This document shows positions 45,721-55,867 of a stretch of 64,000 nt of DNA, in pieces. The position numbers and the translations under genes were made by a program. Position 1 is the first letter of the stretch. Each line of letters opens with the position of its first letter. Below the pieces are notes generated by a model. It was not told the DNA's origin, did not search any database, and worked only from the letters and a program-made list of their open reading frames with translations. This DNA is from Channa striata (taxonomy: Eukaryota; Chordata; Actinopteri; Anabantiformes; Channidae), in NCBI GenBank assembly GCA_033026295.1, contig CM065170.1, positions 21,637,220 to 21,701,219 on the forward strand, read 5' to 3'.

Positions 45721-46312
45721 ATTGCACCCTGATTAACGGTAACACACGTTATAACCAAACGCTGTCATTATTCCATCTTTCAGGTTATTTTAAGCTGACA
45801 GTGAAAAACCACATACGAAAAAGTGTGAGGGGGTCAAATCATACCGAAGTTTGGAAAACTTGTTACTATAAGCAGATATTTTATTAGATTGAGCTTGACT
45901 TGACAAAGTGTGACACATTGACAACATTCATACATTCAACGAACTGCAATGAAAAACCTTCATTTACCACAAAACTACTGATCTGCTATAACTTTTTTAA
46001 TAGGACGAAGATTTTACCCACACAAACATGTTTTTAGACATGAATCAATGAAAGCTGCATTTTTAGAGCAAAGCCCGACATAGAAATACTGCTATACTTA
46101 AACATTACGTTTAGCCTAATAAAGCTGCCGCAGGAGCAACACTTATAAACTAGCATGGACTTATAATCTGTTAACATCTCCAACATGGATCATAGTGATT
46201 GTACAGAGTTGTTTGCCCAACAAATCATTTGTTCCTGGGTTTACGTTTAGCCTGTGCGCGCTCCCGCTTGGGGGATGCAGATCTCGACAGGCATGCAAAA
46301 CTCGGCATAACA
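45669..46312. repeat. Right terminal inverted repeat of Ginger-like element
   Basis: Pairs with 39,064-39,709. The terminal motif copy here ('gggggatgcagatctcgac', 46,270-46,288) differs by one base from the left one. Confidence 0.9.
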
Positions 46313-46432
46313 CCTGTTCACCGGCACAGGTGCCGGGCTGACTCCCTCAGGTCCGCATCCAAGGTACATAATACCTGCGTGACCTGAGTTCTGCTCCCCT
46401 TTTTACTTCAGCGTTGAAGCAGTCAAGACAAG

Positions 46433-47560
46433 ATGACAAGCTCCTCTCTTCGCTCTACTGGAGGTTCCAGGATTTGTCCTTCCTGCAACACCGGCTACAT
46501 CCTGCCGGATTACCTCCATGCCCGCTGCGAGTCATGCCTCGGCCCCGAGCACGCGGGGCTGGCTGTCACTCTACTGTCCACACGCCCCTACTGTGCACGT
46601 CTGATTCTGGAGGAGAAGCAGCGGCGAGTGTACGCCTTTGTGACACTCTTGGAGGACGACTGTGCCAACGACGACGATGGTGGCTGGGCAAAACGCTCAC
46701 GCTTCACCATCGACGAGGCACTGGACATCCTGGACCTTCCCTGCTCAGAGGGTGAGCGCGGTGCAAGAGGGCAGGAGTCCCCTGACTCGGCTCCCTCCAT
46801 CGCCGGCTCCCCTCCTGGTTCCCACTGGAAAACCTGGAGTCTGAAGGTGAACAGGAGGCACCATCAGCACATGGCACTCTGCCCCTCCCGCCCTGCCTGC
46901 CGGCCCTTTGCCCGCTTGCAGTGTGCTTCTCCGGGACCTCCCCGAGATAATCAAGTGTGCTGCGGACAGGAAGTCCATTCCCCTGCCTCCTGAGCCACCT
47001 TCCCCTGTTCCCAACGAGATGGCTGGAGACATTTACCGCGAATCGGCGGGGAGAGCCGGCCGAGGAGATCGGCAAAGCGATGGCAGCTGTGTTGACGCTC
47101 TCCTCCGCAGTGGCCGCAGTGGATCATGGTCTGGATGACAATGCTACAGCGCAACGTGTGGCTCCACATGTCCCAGTTTCCCGAACGGGTCAGGAAGGGC
47201 CTGCTGGACGGCCCCACCAGCCCCGATGGGCTCTTTGGGCCGCTTCTCCAGGAAGCTGTCAGCCATCTCCAGCGAGCATCTGAGGAGGCAGAACGAGTAC
47301 AGAGGCTCACGTCATGGGGCCCCGCATCTACTGGTCCTCTGCATCCCCAGAGTTCCTGGCAGGAGCGCGGAGACCGGCGCCCCGCACCGAAACACCCTCC
47401 AGCCTCTGCTGCCTCCGCCTCGCGGTCTACCATCCCAACCGCCTCCATCGAGGAGGAGACCACCTCTGGGTAAAGAGCATTTTTCTGACCATCGGTTTGC
47501 TTCATTCTCCTCTGAGTGTTTTGCAACGTTGAGGCACATGTTTCCCACACTCATGACCAC
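46433..47560 (+). pseudogene. DIRS-like gag-type protein, frameshifted
   Basis: Starts MTSSSLRSTGGSRICPSCNT and has a Cys/His cluster (CPSC...HARCESC...H) that could bind zinc, followed by YAFVTLLEDD and an acidic region. The frame breaks near 46,840-46,910; downstream frames keep LPEIIKCAADRKSIPLPPE and PAEEIGKAMAAVLTLSSAVA, then PLLQEAVSHLQRASEEAERV. These residues resemble the capsid-like ORF1 of fish DIRS elements. At least three frame changes were counted. Confidence 0.6.
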
Positions 47561-47959
47561 GAGCGAATCTGTTCCACCGCCTCATGACCCCGCTGCACTC
47601 TTTCACCAGGTGACACCCGTGGAATCGATGTCCTCTGCATGTGTGAAAAGCGTATCTGTTTATTTGTCTCCTGTTCACACGGTTCTCCATCCACTCACCC
47701 CTCCTCTCTGTGGCCTCCCCACCTCTCAACCGTCTGTACGCATTAGTGGTGGTTTCTCTCCATGGCAGGACTCGGATGATGATGTTTTTTCCGTCATCCG
47801 TGACACCTCGCCCCGGCCCTTTCGCTCGTGCCCTCCCATGGGCTGCGCAGAGCAGACACCTGGCTCGCGCAGCGGCTGAGCAGGCAGTGCGCTGGCTGTC
47901 ACTCATGTCCACTGGGGCTCCACAGACGTGTGCTCGCCCGCTTTCAGAGCACTATTCAG

Positions 47960-49320
47960 AGTGGGGAAATCAACTTTCAATGAGCGAGTGGATGGTAAGA
48001 AAGGGTTACACCCTACAGCTTGCCACTCCTCCTCCTCCATTCAACGGAGTGCTGGAGACGGTGATGTCATCCCAGGCAGAGACAGCTGCTCTGACAACAG
48101 AGTTATGGGAGCTCCAGGAGAAAAGAGCTATCTTCAGAGTCCCAGCAGGCGAAAGAAACAAGGGTTTTTACTCCCGTTACTTTCTGGTACCCAAGAAGAC
48201 GGGCGGAATGTGACCCATTCTCGACCTGTCTCCCTTCAACAAATCCATTGTGCAAAGACCGTTCCACATGCTCACGATAAGCATGTGATGGAATGCGTGC
48301 GTCCAGGCGACTGGTTCACATCCATCGACCTGAAAGACGCGTATTTCCACGTGCCTATCATCCCAAAACACAGGAAATTCCTGCGCTTCTCCTTCCAAGG
48401 GGCCCAGTACAATACAACCGCTTGCCTTTCGGTTATTCTCTGGCCCCCCGCAAAATGTGTGGAAACAGCCCTGGAGCCGTTGTGCAGGAGAGGAATCAGA
48501 GTGCTATTTTATTTGGATGATCTGATTCTGATGGCCTCCTCCAGAGACAGCGCAGCGCTGCACACGGCGGAGCTCGTGAAACACCTGTACCAACTGGGTT
48601 TTGCCATAAACTGGGAAAAGAGCTCCCCTGTGCCCTCCCAGTCAATCGTTTACCTGGGAGTGCATCTGGATTCGCCCAACATGGCAGCGACACTCTCTCC
48701 TGCGAGGAGAGGAGCGCTGCTCTCCCTCCTGTCGCGCTTTTCGCCTCACACGGCAGTAACAGCTCTGTCGGTGATGCGCCTGCTGGGCATGATGTCAGCC
48801 AGTCACATGGTTGTCCACCTGGGTCTTCTCCACATGAGAAAGATCCGGAGGTGGTTCGGCCGTCTCCGCCTCCACCCCATACGTCACAAACGACGCTTGG
48901 TGACTGTCCCTCCCTCCGTGGAGTCAGATCTGACGTATTGGAAAAACCTCACTGTTCTGGCGATGGGGGTTCCTCTCGGCAGAGTGACGTCCCATGTGTT
49001 GGTCTACACAGACACCTCTCTGTTCGGGTGGGGCGGGATGTGTCTGTCTCAGGTTGTGGGAGGAAACTCTCCACATAAACTGTCTGAAGCTCTCCAAACA
49101 CGTGATGGTGAGAACGGATAACAAGACAGCAGCCGCTTACATCAATCGTCAAGGCGGAGTGCGTTCTGCCTGCCTACTCGAGATGGCCAGACATCTATTG
49201 TTGTGGGCCCACGGGCATCTGCGCTCTATCTGGGCGGTCTACATCCCCGGGAAACAGAACCGGGCTGCAGACCTGATGTCGCGGGGAGGGGGCTTCTTCC
49301 GAGCGAGTGGATGTTGAACC
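47960..49320 (+). pseudogene. DIRS-like reverse transcriptase and RNase H
   Basis: In order: KGFYSRYFLVPKKTGGM, then a TGA where Trp is usual, and PILDLSPFN; after a frameshift SIDLKDAYFHVPIIPKH (palm), FYLDDLILMASS (catalytic YLDD, about 48,506), VYLGVHLDSPNMAATLSP and VYTDTSLFGWGGM (RNase H start, about 49,003). A later frame gives VRTDNKTAAAYINRQGG and IPGKQNRAADLMSRGG (RNase H end). The SIDLKDAYFH and YLDD signatures are those of DIRS-type RT. Frameshifts at about 48,230, 48,255 and 49,100 plus the nonsense codon inactivate it. Confidence 0.85.
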
Positions 49321-49559
49321 CCTCCCTGGCCCGGTTGCTGTGGGACAGATTTGGGGAGACAGAGGTCGATCTGAAGAGCGACTGTCTGTCATTCTAGTGG
49401 CTCCAGAGCGCACGAGCGCGTCTTGGTTCCCAACAATGGTTCAACTTCTGTCGGGCGAACCATGGAGACTCCCGTGGCGCAGGGACGCACTCTCACAGGT
49501 GGACGGTTCGATCCACAGTTTCCCTTTGATGGGCCAGCGGCGGTGGGCCTGCCCCCTGA

Positions 49560-50560
49560 ACGGGAGCGTTTGGAACGCTTAGGGCTCCCGCCTGCGGTTG
49601 TACAGACCATTCAGGCGCGAGGGCTCCATCTACAGCAGCCCTTTACGCATCAAAAAATGGTCTGCTTTTCAGCATTTGTGTTTGGAGAGGAACATGGATC
49701 CCGCATCGTGTCCTCTTTCTCGAATCCTGACTTTCCTCCAGCTGTTAGTGGAGAGAAATCTCGCCCTGTCCACGGTGAAAGCCTACACTGCGGCGATTTC
49801 CTCCTGCCATGAAGGTTTTGGAGAGAGATCTGTCTTTGCGCATCCTCTCGTTAAGCCCTTTCTAAAAGGAATAAGACGGCAGCGGCCCATGATGCGTTCT
49901 ATTACGCCTCAGTGGGAATTGCCGCTGGTCTTGCATGCTCTCAGGAACCCCCCTTTCGAGCCGATGTTGCAGATCTCTCTGAAATTCCTCTCACTGAAGA
50001 CTGCGTTTCTCTTAGCCCTGACCTCGGTTAAGAGAGTGAGTGATTTGTGTGCGCTCTCGGACTCCCCCTCCTGTCTCACTATTAGGGAAGACGAGAGTTT
50101 GGCCATTCTGAGGCCGAATCCTGCATTCATTCCTAAGATAATAACGTCCTCTTTTAGATCCAGAGTTGTTACTTTGGATGGTTTTTTCCTTCCTCCCCAC
50201 AAGAATGAGATAGAGGAATACTTTTATCGTTTGTGCCCGTGCGTGCGCTGTCTCATTATGTAGCGCACACTGTGGGTGTCAGACGGACACACCAGCTGTT
50301 TTTGCATTACAGAGAGCACTCCTGAGAGCGTTTCTACCTGAGGGACACCTCAGAGTTCTCCCTAACTCACTCTGTGTGGGCGTGCTCACCGATCAGCGGA
50401 CCTCCGCCCGCACGGTGCGCGGTTTGCCCGCTCATGCGGCGACGAGGACACGTTGATGTGTGCTGCGGATGCACACACATTCTTTCCCCTCTGACTTATT
50501 TGTTTGTGCATTCGACTGCTACGGTGCGTAACGGTCGTCTGGCTGCTCTCACAACATAAG
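49560..50560 (+). pseudogene. DIRS-like tyrosine recombinase
   Basis: A frame at 49,598-50,263 reads KWSAFQHLCLERNMDPASCP, LTFLQLLVERNLALSTVKAY (N-terminal SAM-like fold), HPLVKPFLKGIRRQRP and KTAFLLALTSVKRVSDLCAL, the last carrying the first catalytic Arg. The C-terminal part with the His-x-x-Arg box and Tyr should lie at about 50,260-50,560, but only scattered matches (ALSHYVAHTVGVRRTHQLF) are seen and the frame is broken. The enzyme would integrate circular cDNA by site-specific recombination. Confidence 0.75.
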
Positions 50561-50639
50561 TCTGGCGGCATTTGGCGTGTTATTTTGCGTATTAACTAGC
50601 TGTGCATTTTTCCTGCGCTGTCTTCACGCAGCTCCGCTC

Positions 50640-51075
50640 CGTAGTCTCCACCTGAGGAATTTAAATCCAGTGTCTTCCAGTCCGACCCGGGACTCTCCCC
50701 TCGCTCACCGCCAGACCCACATACTACCTTGTTGTGCCTCGTGGCACAAATTCAGTGCTAAGGGTGTGGTTAGCCTTTTATTTCTTTGATTACCAGTTTT
50801 CTCCTGTTTTTGGCAAGGAATCTAGGTTAGTACAATGTATGTTTTGTTTTAATTTATGTTTGACGAGGTAAGAGCAGGTTTGTCGGTTTAGTTATTTTTG
50901 TTTGTTATTTTTGGCTGGACCCACCCTGACGTTGTAAACCTGTGTCTAAACAGACAATATAATAAGTCTTGTGGGCTTAAGTATCTGTTCTGGTGGTTTC
51001 TGGGCGCTGGGAAGAGGGGAGTCTCAAATTGTGTTGAGTCCTGGTTCTCCCCTAGGCTGGGGCGTAATATAACTT
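50640..51075 (+). repeat. 5' LTR of Gmr1-type element, start missing
   Basis: From 'cgtagtctcc' and 'ggaatttaaatccagtgtct' onward it matches 56,045-56,400 almost exactly. The first 180 or so bases of the LTR, present at 55,868-56,045, are absent; DIRS-derived sequence is there instead. The last 75 bases fall beyond the point where the 3' copy runs into Ns. Confidence 0.85.
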
Positions 51076-51092
51076 TGGGGGCTCATCCGATT
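51076..51092 (+). promoter_or_regulatory. Primer-binding site, tRNA-Pro type
   Basis: 'tgggggctcatccgatt' directly follows the LTR end and resembles the complement of a tRNA-Pro 3' end (usual start TGGGGGCTCGTCC), with a mismatch or two. It is the expected start of minus-strand DNA synthesis. Confidence 0.65.
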
Positions 51093-51187
51093 GTGCCAAT
51101 CGCGTGGCCTGTTTTGAGAGGTACGTATGTTTCTGTTTTTTTGTTGTGCTGGTTGGCAGTTTTTTTTCCCCGATTTATTGCCTTACA

Positions 51188-52969
51188 ATGGAGTTCCAAT
51201 TAGACGAGTTTACGACAAATCCCTCTGTGGAAAAGTTAAATAAATGCAAAAAGGCGGATTTGTTAATTGTTGCGGACATGTTTGATGTCCCTGTGCCTTT
51301 GCATGCTCGTAAAAATGAAATTAAGCAATTTCTGCTTGAGAAGCTGCGAGATAAAGGTGTGTTTGTTGAGCCTCCTGTGGCTACTAGTGATGATGGGGGT
51401 TTAAAGTTCCCGACGTCTCCCACTCCTCCCATTGATCCGCTGATTCATCCTGGCATGACTGCTGAGGAGCTTCAGCTGGTGCTCCAAATTAAGGAAGTGG
51501 AGGGGAGGAATAAAGAGCTGGAGCGAGAGACTATGCACTTGTGGGTGCGGGCTCTGGAGCTGGAGCTGGGACGAGTCTCCGCAGCAACACCCACTAGCCA
51601 GTCGACACCTACTCCTGCTCCCAGTGATGGCTTCAATATAAGCAGACATGTGGCCCTGGTGCCTTCTTATCAGGAGACAGAGGTTGATTCGTATTTTTGC
51701 GCCTTTGAGCGTATTGCTTCTGCCTTACGTTGGCCGAAGGATGTATGGCCGTTATTGTTACAATGCAAACTTGTGGGAAAGGCACAGGAAGTTTGTGCTA
51801 CTTTGTCACTGGAACAAAGTTTGAATTATGATACTGTGAAAACCACTGTGTTGCGGGCCTACGAATTAGTACCTGAAGCTTATCGTCAAAAGTTTCGAGA
51901 GTGTAAAAAGACTGTCAACCAGACTTATGTGGAGTTCGCACATGAGAAAGGCACGTTGTTTGACAAGTGGTGCAGCGCTACAGAGACAAAAACCTATGAT
52001 CAGTTGCGGGAGTTGGTCTTGTTGGAGAAATTTAAGAATTGCCTTCCTAAAAACATTGTTGTCTATTTAAATGAACAAAAAGAGCCGTCGCTTTCACGGG
52101 CAACAGTGCTGGCGGATGAGTTTGTGTTAACCCACAAAAACGTCTTTGCTTTGGCAGCAGATCGTGATGCCTTCAGTCCATCAGAGCGGCATAAATCCAT
52201 GTCAAATCCGCGGCGTCCGTTACCGGTTCCATTGGACAAACGTGCGTGTTACTACTGCCGTGAACATGGTCACTTAATTGCGGACTGTCCCGTGTTAAAT
52301 AAAAAAGAGCTAAAAAAATCAAGGATGCCTTCTCCGATTTCATTGATTCAGACTAGTTCGTTGACCGGTCAGAGAATGAGTGGCACTTTAATGGAGGAAA
52401 AAGTTGACTGTGATTTTCAGCCCTTTGTGTCGGAAGGATTCGTGTCTCTCCCTGGGGACGGAGTTGCCCTCGTGCGTATAAATATTTTGCGGGATACGGG
52501 TGCGAAACATACTCTGATCCGTGCAGGAGTTTTGCCTCTGTCAGACCAAACGTACTGTGGCTCCGACATTTTGGTGTGGGGAATTAAGATGAATGTGTTA
52601 CGTGTGCCATTGCACACAGTTTATCTTTCCTCTCCCATTGTGTCTGGTTCAGTACGTGTTGGTTTGCGGTCTAAATTACCAGTGTCGGGGGTGGATCTCA
52701 TTTTGGGGAATGACTTGGCCGGGGGCAAAGTGTTTCCTTCCCCAGAGGTAATAGAGAATCCTTTGTGCGATTCGTTCGCGGCCGCATCGGATCTGCCCCC
52801 AGTGTTTCCTGCCTGCGCTGTTACGTGCGCTAAGGCCGGTGAGTTGGGTGAGGTAATAGATATCTCGGACAGCTTTTTGGTTAAGCATCCACATGACTGT
52901 GCTGATTCTGTAGGAGAAACTATGAAATGTGAGATACCTGTGAGGTGTTACAGCCTGAAGTTGACCTGA
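51188..52969 (+). CDS. Gmr1-type gag and protease
   Basis: The first ATG after the primer site begins MEFQLDEFTTNPSVEKLNK, an N-terminal helical region of the Gmr1/fish-gypsy gag. The capsid-like part includes SYQETEVDSYFCAFERIASA. A CCHC zinc knuckle, CYYCREHGHLIADC (52,247-52,288), binds RNA. The protease follows with catalytic DTGA (about 52,493) and a second Gly-Asn stretch, DLILGNDLAGG. The frame of 593 codons is unbroken and ends at TGA 52,967-52,969. The integrase frame starts before that stop in the -1 frame, so pol may be made by frameshifting in the 52,945-52,969 overlap. The upstream extension to 51,104 is LTR-leader sequence, not gag. Confidence 0.9.
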   Translation: MEFQLDEFTTNPSVEKLNKCKKADLLIVADMFDVPVPLHARKNEIKQFLLEKLRDKGVFVEPPVATSDDGGLKFPTSPTPPIDPLIHPGMTAEELQLVLQIKEVEGRNKELERETMHLWVRALELELGRVSAATPTSQSTPTPAPSDGFNISRHVALVPSYQETEVDSYFCAFERIASALRWPKDVWPLLLQCKLVGKAQEVCATLSLEQSLNYDTVKTTVLRAYELVPEAYRQKFRECKKTVNQTYVEFAHEKGTLFDKWCSATETKTYDQLRELVLLEKFKNCLPKNIVVYLNEQKEPSLSRATVLADEFVLTHKNVFALAADRDAFSPSERHKSMSNPRRPLPVPLDKRACYYCREHGHLIADCPVLNKKELKKSRMPSPISLIQTSSLTGQRMSGTLMEEKVDCDFQPFVSEGFVSLPGDGVALVRINILRDTGAKHTLIRAGVLPLSDQTYCGSDILVWGIKMNVLRVPLHTVYLSSPIVSGSVRVGLRSKLPVSGVDLILGNDLAGGKVFPSPEVIENPLCDSFAAASDLPPVFPACAVTCAKAGELGEVIDISDSFLVKHPHDCADSVGETMKCEIPVRCYSLKLT

Positions 52970-54240
52970 CACTTTCGGTGGATAAATCTGAACTCATTCA
53001 TGCACAGAAAAATGACAACACTCTCTCCAAATGTTTCTCTGTAGTGTTAGAGAGCAAAGAGGGGAAATCGGGCAGTTACTTTCTGGATGGTGGTGTTCTA
53101 ATGCGGAGATGGGCTCCAGTAGTTGATGGAGACTGCCAAAGTGTATCTCAAATAGTGGTGCCCACTCCTTTTCGTGTCCAAGTGCTGAGTCTGGCCCATG
53201 ACCACAGTCTCTCTGGACATTTAGGTGTCAGGAAAACGTATAATCGTATTCTTCGATATATCTTTTGGCCTGGATTGAAGTCTGATGTGGTGAAGTTTTG
53301 TCGTTCATGTCACACATGTCAGCTGGTGGGTAAACCAAATCACAGTATCCCTTCAGCTCCCCTGCATCCCATTCCTGTTATTGGAGAGCCGTTTGAACAT
53401 GTCATGATCGACTGTGTAGGGCCCTTGCCAAAAACGAGGTCCGGTCACCTGTACATTCTTACCATCATGTGTGCTGCTACCCGCTACCCTGAGGCTCTGC
53501 CATTGCGTTCGCTAAAAGCAAAGGCGATTGTAAGGGTGTTGATTAAGTTTTTTACCACATTTGGCCTCCCTAGGCGTATTCAGAGTGACCAGGGCTCTAA
53601 TTTCATGTCCAAGATTTTTGCCCAGGTATTGTCCCTTTTGTCCATTAAGCATCACACATCCAGCCCCTACCATCCTGAGAGCCAAGGTGCATTAGAGAGA
53701 TTTCATCAGACTTTAAAGTCAATGTTGCGAAAATACTGTCTGGAACTTAACAGAGAGTGGGATGAGGGTTTACCGCTCCTGTTGTTTGCCAGGAATCCAG
53801 GAATCATTAGGATTTAGTCCAGCAGAACTGGTGTTCGGACACACAGTGCGTGGACCGTTACGCTTGTTGAAAGAGAAGTGGCTTGCTGATGAGACTCACG
53901 TTGCACACAACATCATGGATTATGTGAGCTCTTTTAAAGAGAGGCTACATCATGCCTGTGAGATAGCCCGTCATTCTCTTGTCTCTGCTCAGACTCAAAT
54001 GAAGAGGAATTATGATCAGAAAACACTGGAGGAAGTTTGAGCCAGGCGATAAAGTCTTAGTACTATTGCCTGTCAGTGGTTCCAGCCTGCACGCTAAGTT
54101 CTCTGGTCCTTATGTTGTTGATCAGAAATTGAGTGACACAAATTATGTAATTAAAACTCCAGATCGCACAAAAAAATCCTGTGTGTGCCATGTTAACATG
54201 CTGAAGAGTTATTTCTCTCGTGACAACGCTGATATTGCTT
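52945..54240 (+). pseudogene. Gmr1-type integrase, upstream of RT
   Basis: The frame at 52,945-53,817 has the H2C2 finger (HDHSLSGHLGVRKTY ... CRSCHTCQ) and the DDE core: first Asp in MIDCVGPLPKT, second in IQSDQGSNFMSK and Glu in GALERFHQTLKSML. All three catalytic residues are kept. The frame shifts near 53,800 (to QESLGFSPAELVFGHTVRG) and again near 54,030 (to FEPGDKVLVLLPVSG). A GPY/F domain with FSGPYVVDQKL and CHVNMLKSYF closes it. Integrase inserts the cDNA; the GPY/F part aids targeting or multimerisation. Confidence 0.9.
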
Positions 54241-54399
54241 CCCCTGTGACTAACGTTGGTGCAGTTTCTACAAGGCATGATGATATCGATGTCCGGCTGG
54301 ATACAGTCCACCGTGCTCCCCTTGATGTGTTGTCTCAGAGGGATGAGGATGAAGATGGGCTGAGTGGTGAGCGAGGTTCTGATCCTAGCGCTCGTCTGA

Positions 54400-55813
54400 A
54401 AAATTCTGAGATTTTGTCCAGGTTAGATTCATTTTTGTCCTACTTGCCAGAATCTGCTCGTGGTGATATTACTGCTCTGCTCTGTGATCATGTGGACGTC
54501 TTTGGGGATAATCCTACTCTACTACTACTTACAAATATTCTATGTCACGATATTGACGTAGGGGAACATAAACCCATCAAGCAGCATGCTTACAGAGTGA
54601 ACCCCAATAAGAGAGCGATAATCAGACAGTATCTCCTTCAAAATGGTCTTGCTGTTCCCAGCTCGAGTCCCTGGAGTTCGCCCTCATTGTTGGTGCCCAA
54701 ATCAGATCAAACACCCAGTTTCTGTAATGATTATCGAAAGATCAATGCAATCACTAAACTTGACTCTTTCCCATTACCCAGAATAGAGGACTGTGTCTAC
54801 CGTGTAGGTCCGCAAAATTTGTGTCAAAACTGGACTTGTTAAAAGGGTACTGGCAAGTTCCTCTAACCCCTCGGGCCGCTGAGATTTCAGCTTTTGATAC
54901 GCCGGATCACTTTCTGGAGTATAAAGTGATGCTGTTTGGTTTAACAAATGCCCCTGCTACCTTCCAGCGCCTCATGTGTAAGGTGCTATCAGGAATTGGA
55001 AATTGTGAAGCATATTTGGATGATGTTGTGGTTTATTCTTCGACTTGGTTTGAGCATTTGAAAACCCTACGGGAGATTCTTGGCCAGTTACGTGATGCTT
55101 CACTAACGTTGAACCTTGCAAAGTGTGAGTTTGGGAAGGCAGTAGTAATATATTTAGGTAAGCAGGTAGGTCAGGGAGATGTGCGTCCAGTAGCGGCGAA
55201 GGTGCAGGCATTTGTGGATATCCCAGTACCGAGGACCCGGCGTGAGCTCCGTCGGTTTTTAGGGATGTGTGGCTAGTATCAGAGTTTTTGTAAAAACTTC
55301 GCAGATGTGGTGGCCCCGCTAACTAGTCTGTCCAGTCCTGCTCAACCTTATGAGTGGTCACCTAGTTGTCAGGAAGCATTTGTCTCTGCCAAAGCTCTTC
55401 TCTGTGGTGCATCCCCAGATTTTGCTCGCCCTTTTAAGTTAGAAGTGGATGCAAGCGGTTGGGGAGCGGGAGCAGTGCTGCTACAAGAAGATGCTCGGGG
55501 CATCGACCATCCAGTATGTTTCTTTTCAAAGAAATTTAACAAACACCAGATCAACTACAGCACCATTGAGAAAGAAGCCTTAGCTTTGCTTCTTGCCCTA
55601 CAGCATTTCAAGGTCTATGTTGGATCTACTATGTTGCCTGTTGTTGTGTTTTCGGACCACAATCCCTTAGTATTTCTGTTTCAGATGCGAAATAGTAATC
55701 AACGCCTTATACGGTGGTCATTGTTGTTGCAGGATTTCAACATTGAAATCCAGTATAAGAAAGGTAAAGACAACGTCATGGCCAATGCTTTGTCACGCGT
55801 ACATTGTCCTTGA
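54400..55813 (+). pseudogene. Gmr1-type reverse transcriptase and RNase H
   Basis: Reverse transcriptase in order: HDIDVGEHKPIKQHAYRVNP, WSSPSLLVPKSDQTPSFCND (fingers), YRKINAITKLDSFPLPRIED; a frameshift near 54,830; SKLDLLKGYWQVPLT (palm), FGLTNAPATFQRLM and AYLDDVVVYSS (catalytic, about 55,012). A TAG at 55,275-55,277 replaces a Tyr codon in the FLGMCG-YQ motif. RNase H then has LEVDASGWGAGAVLLQ, STIEKEALALLLALQHFKVY and VFSDHNPLVFLF, ending KGKDNVMANALSRVH. No integrase follows RNase H: the polypurine tract lies 40 bases on, confirming the unusual order. Confidence 0.92.
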
Positions 55814-55852
55814 AGAATCGAACATTTCTTTTGGGGGAGAAATGTTCGATTC

Positions 55853-55867
55853 TGTTTTGGGGGGAGG
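55853..55867 (+). promoter_or_regulatory. Polypurine tract
   Basis: A G-rich run, 'ttttggggggaggtg'-like, directly before the LTR start 'tgttacg'. It primes plus-strand DNA. Confidence 0.75.

Larger units (their letters stand above)
39064..46312 (+). mobile_element. Ginger-like (integrase-type) DNA transposon
   Basis: A 7.25-kb element with long TIRs. The ends read 'tgttatgccgag' (39,064) and 'ctcggcataaca' (46,312), that is TGT...ACA. Flanking tetramers are 'ccgg' and 'cctg', one base short of a perfect 4-bp target duplication. Inside are subterminal repeat arrays, an hAT-like insert and one spliced gene for a gypsy-type integrase with GPY/F-like and Ulp1-type protease segments. Known: Ginger/GIN transposons use LTR-retrotransposon-type integrases without reverse transcriptase, and some carry cysteine proteases. 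No RT exists inside these TIRs, which supports a DNA transposon. The integrase has lost a catalytic Asp and the protease gene is cut short near the right TIR, so it is defective. Confidence 0.8.
46313..50640 (+). mobile_element. DIRS-like tyrosine-recombinase retroelement
   Basis: Gene order is gag-like, reverse transcriptase, RNase H, tyrosine recombinase, with no integrase and no ordinary LTRs, as in DIRS1-type elements. The body is GC-rich and clearly unlike its neighbours. The left border coincides with the Ginger-like right end, and the right border runs into a 5'-truncated Gmr1 LTR near 50,640. I could not recognise the inverted terminal repeats or internal complementary region that would fix its ends. 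Several frameshifts make it inactive. Confidence 0.75.

Noticed and set aside
46588..47912. Several - strand frames opposite the DIRS-like gag
   Set aside because: GC-rich sequence gives open antisense frames; none shows a domain, and the + strand has family motifs.
38831..50640. Gmr1 5' LTR split into 38,831-38,965 and 50,640-51,075 by the Ginger and DIRS elements
   Set aside because: The left piece differs from the 3' LTR at roughly one site in six, whereas the right piece is nearly identical to it. They are probably different copies.
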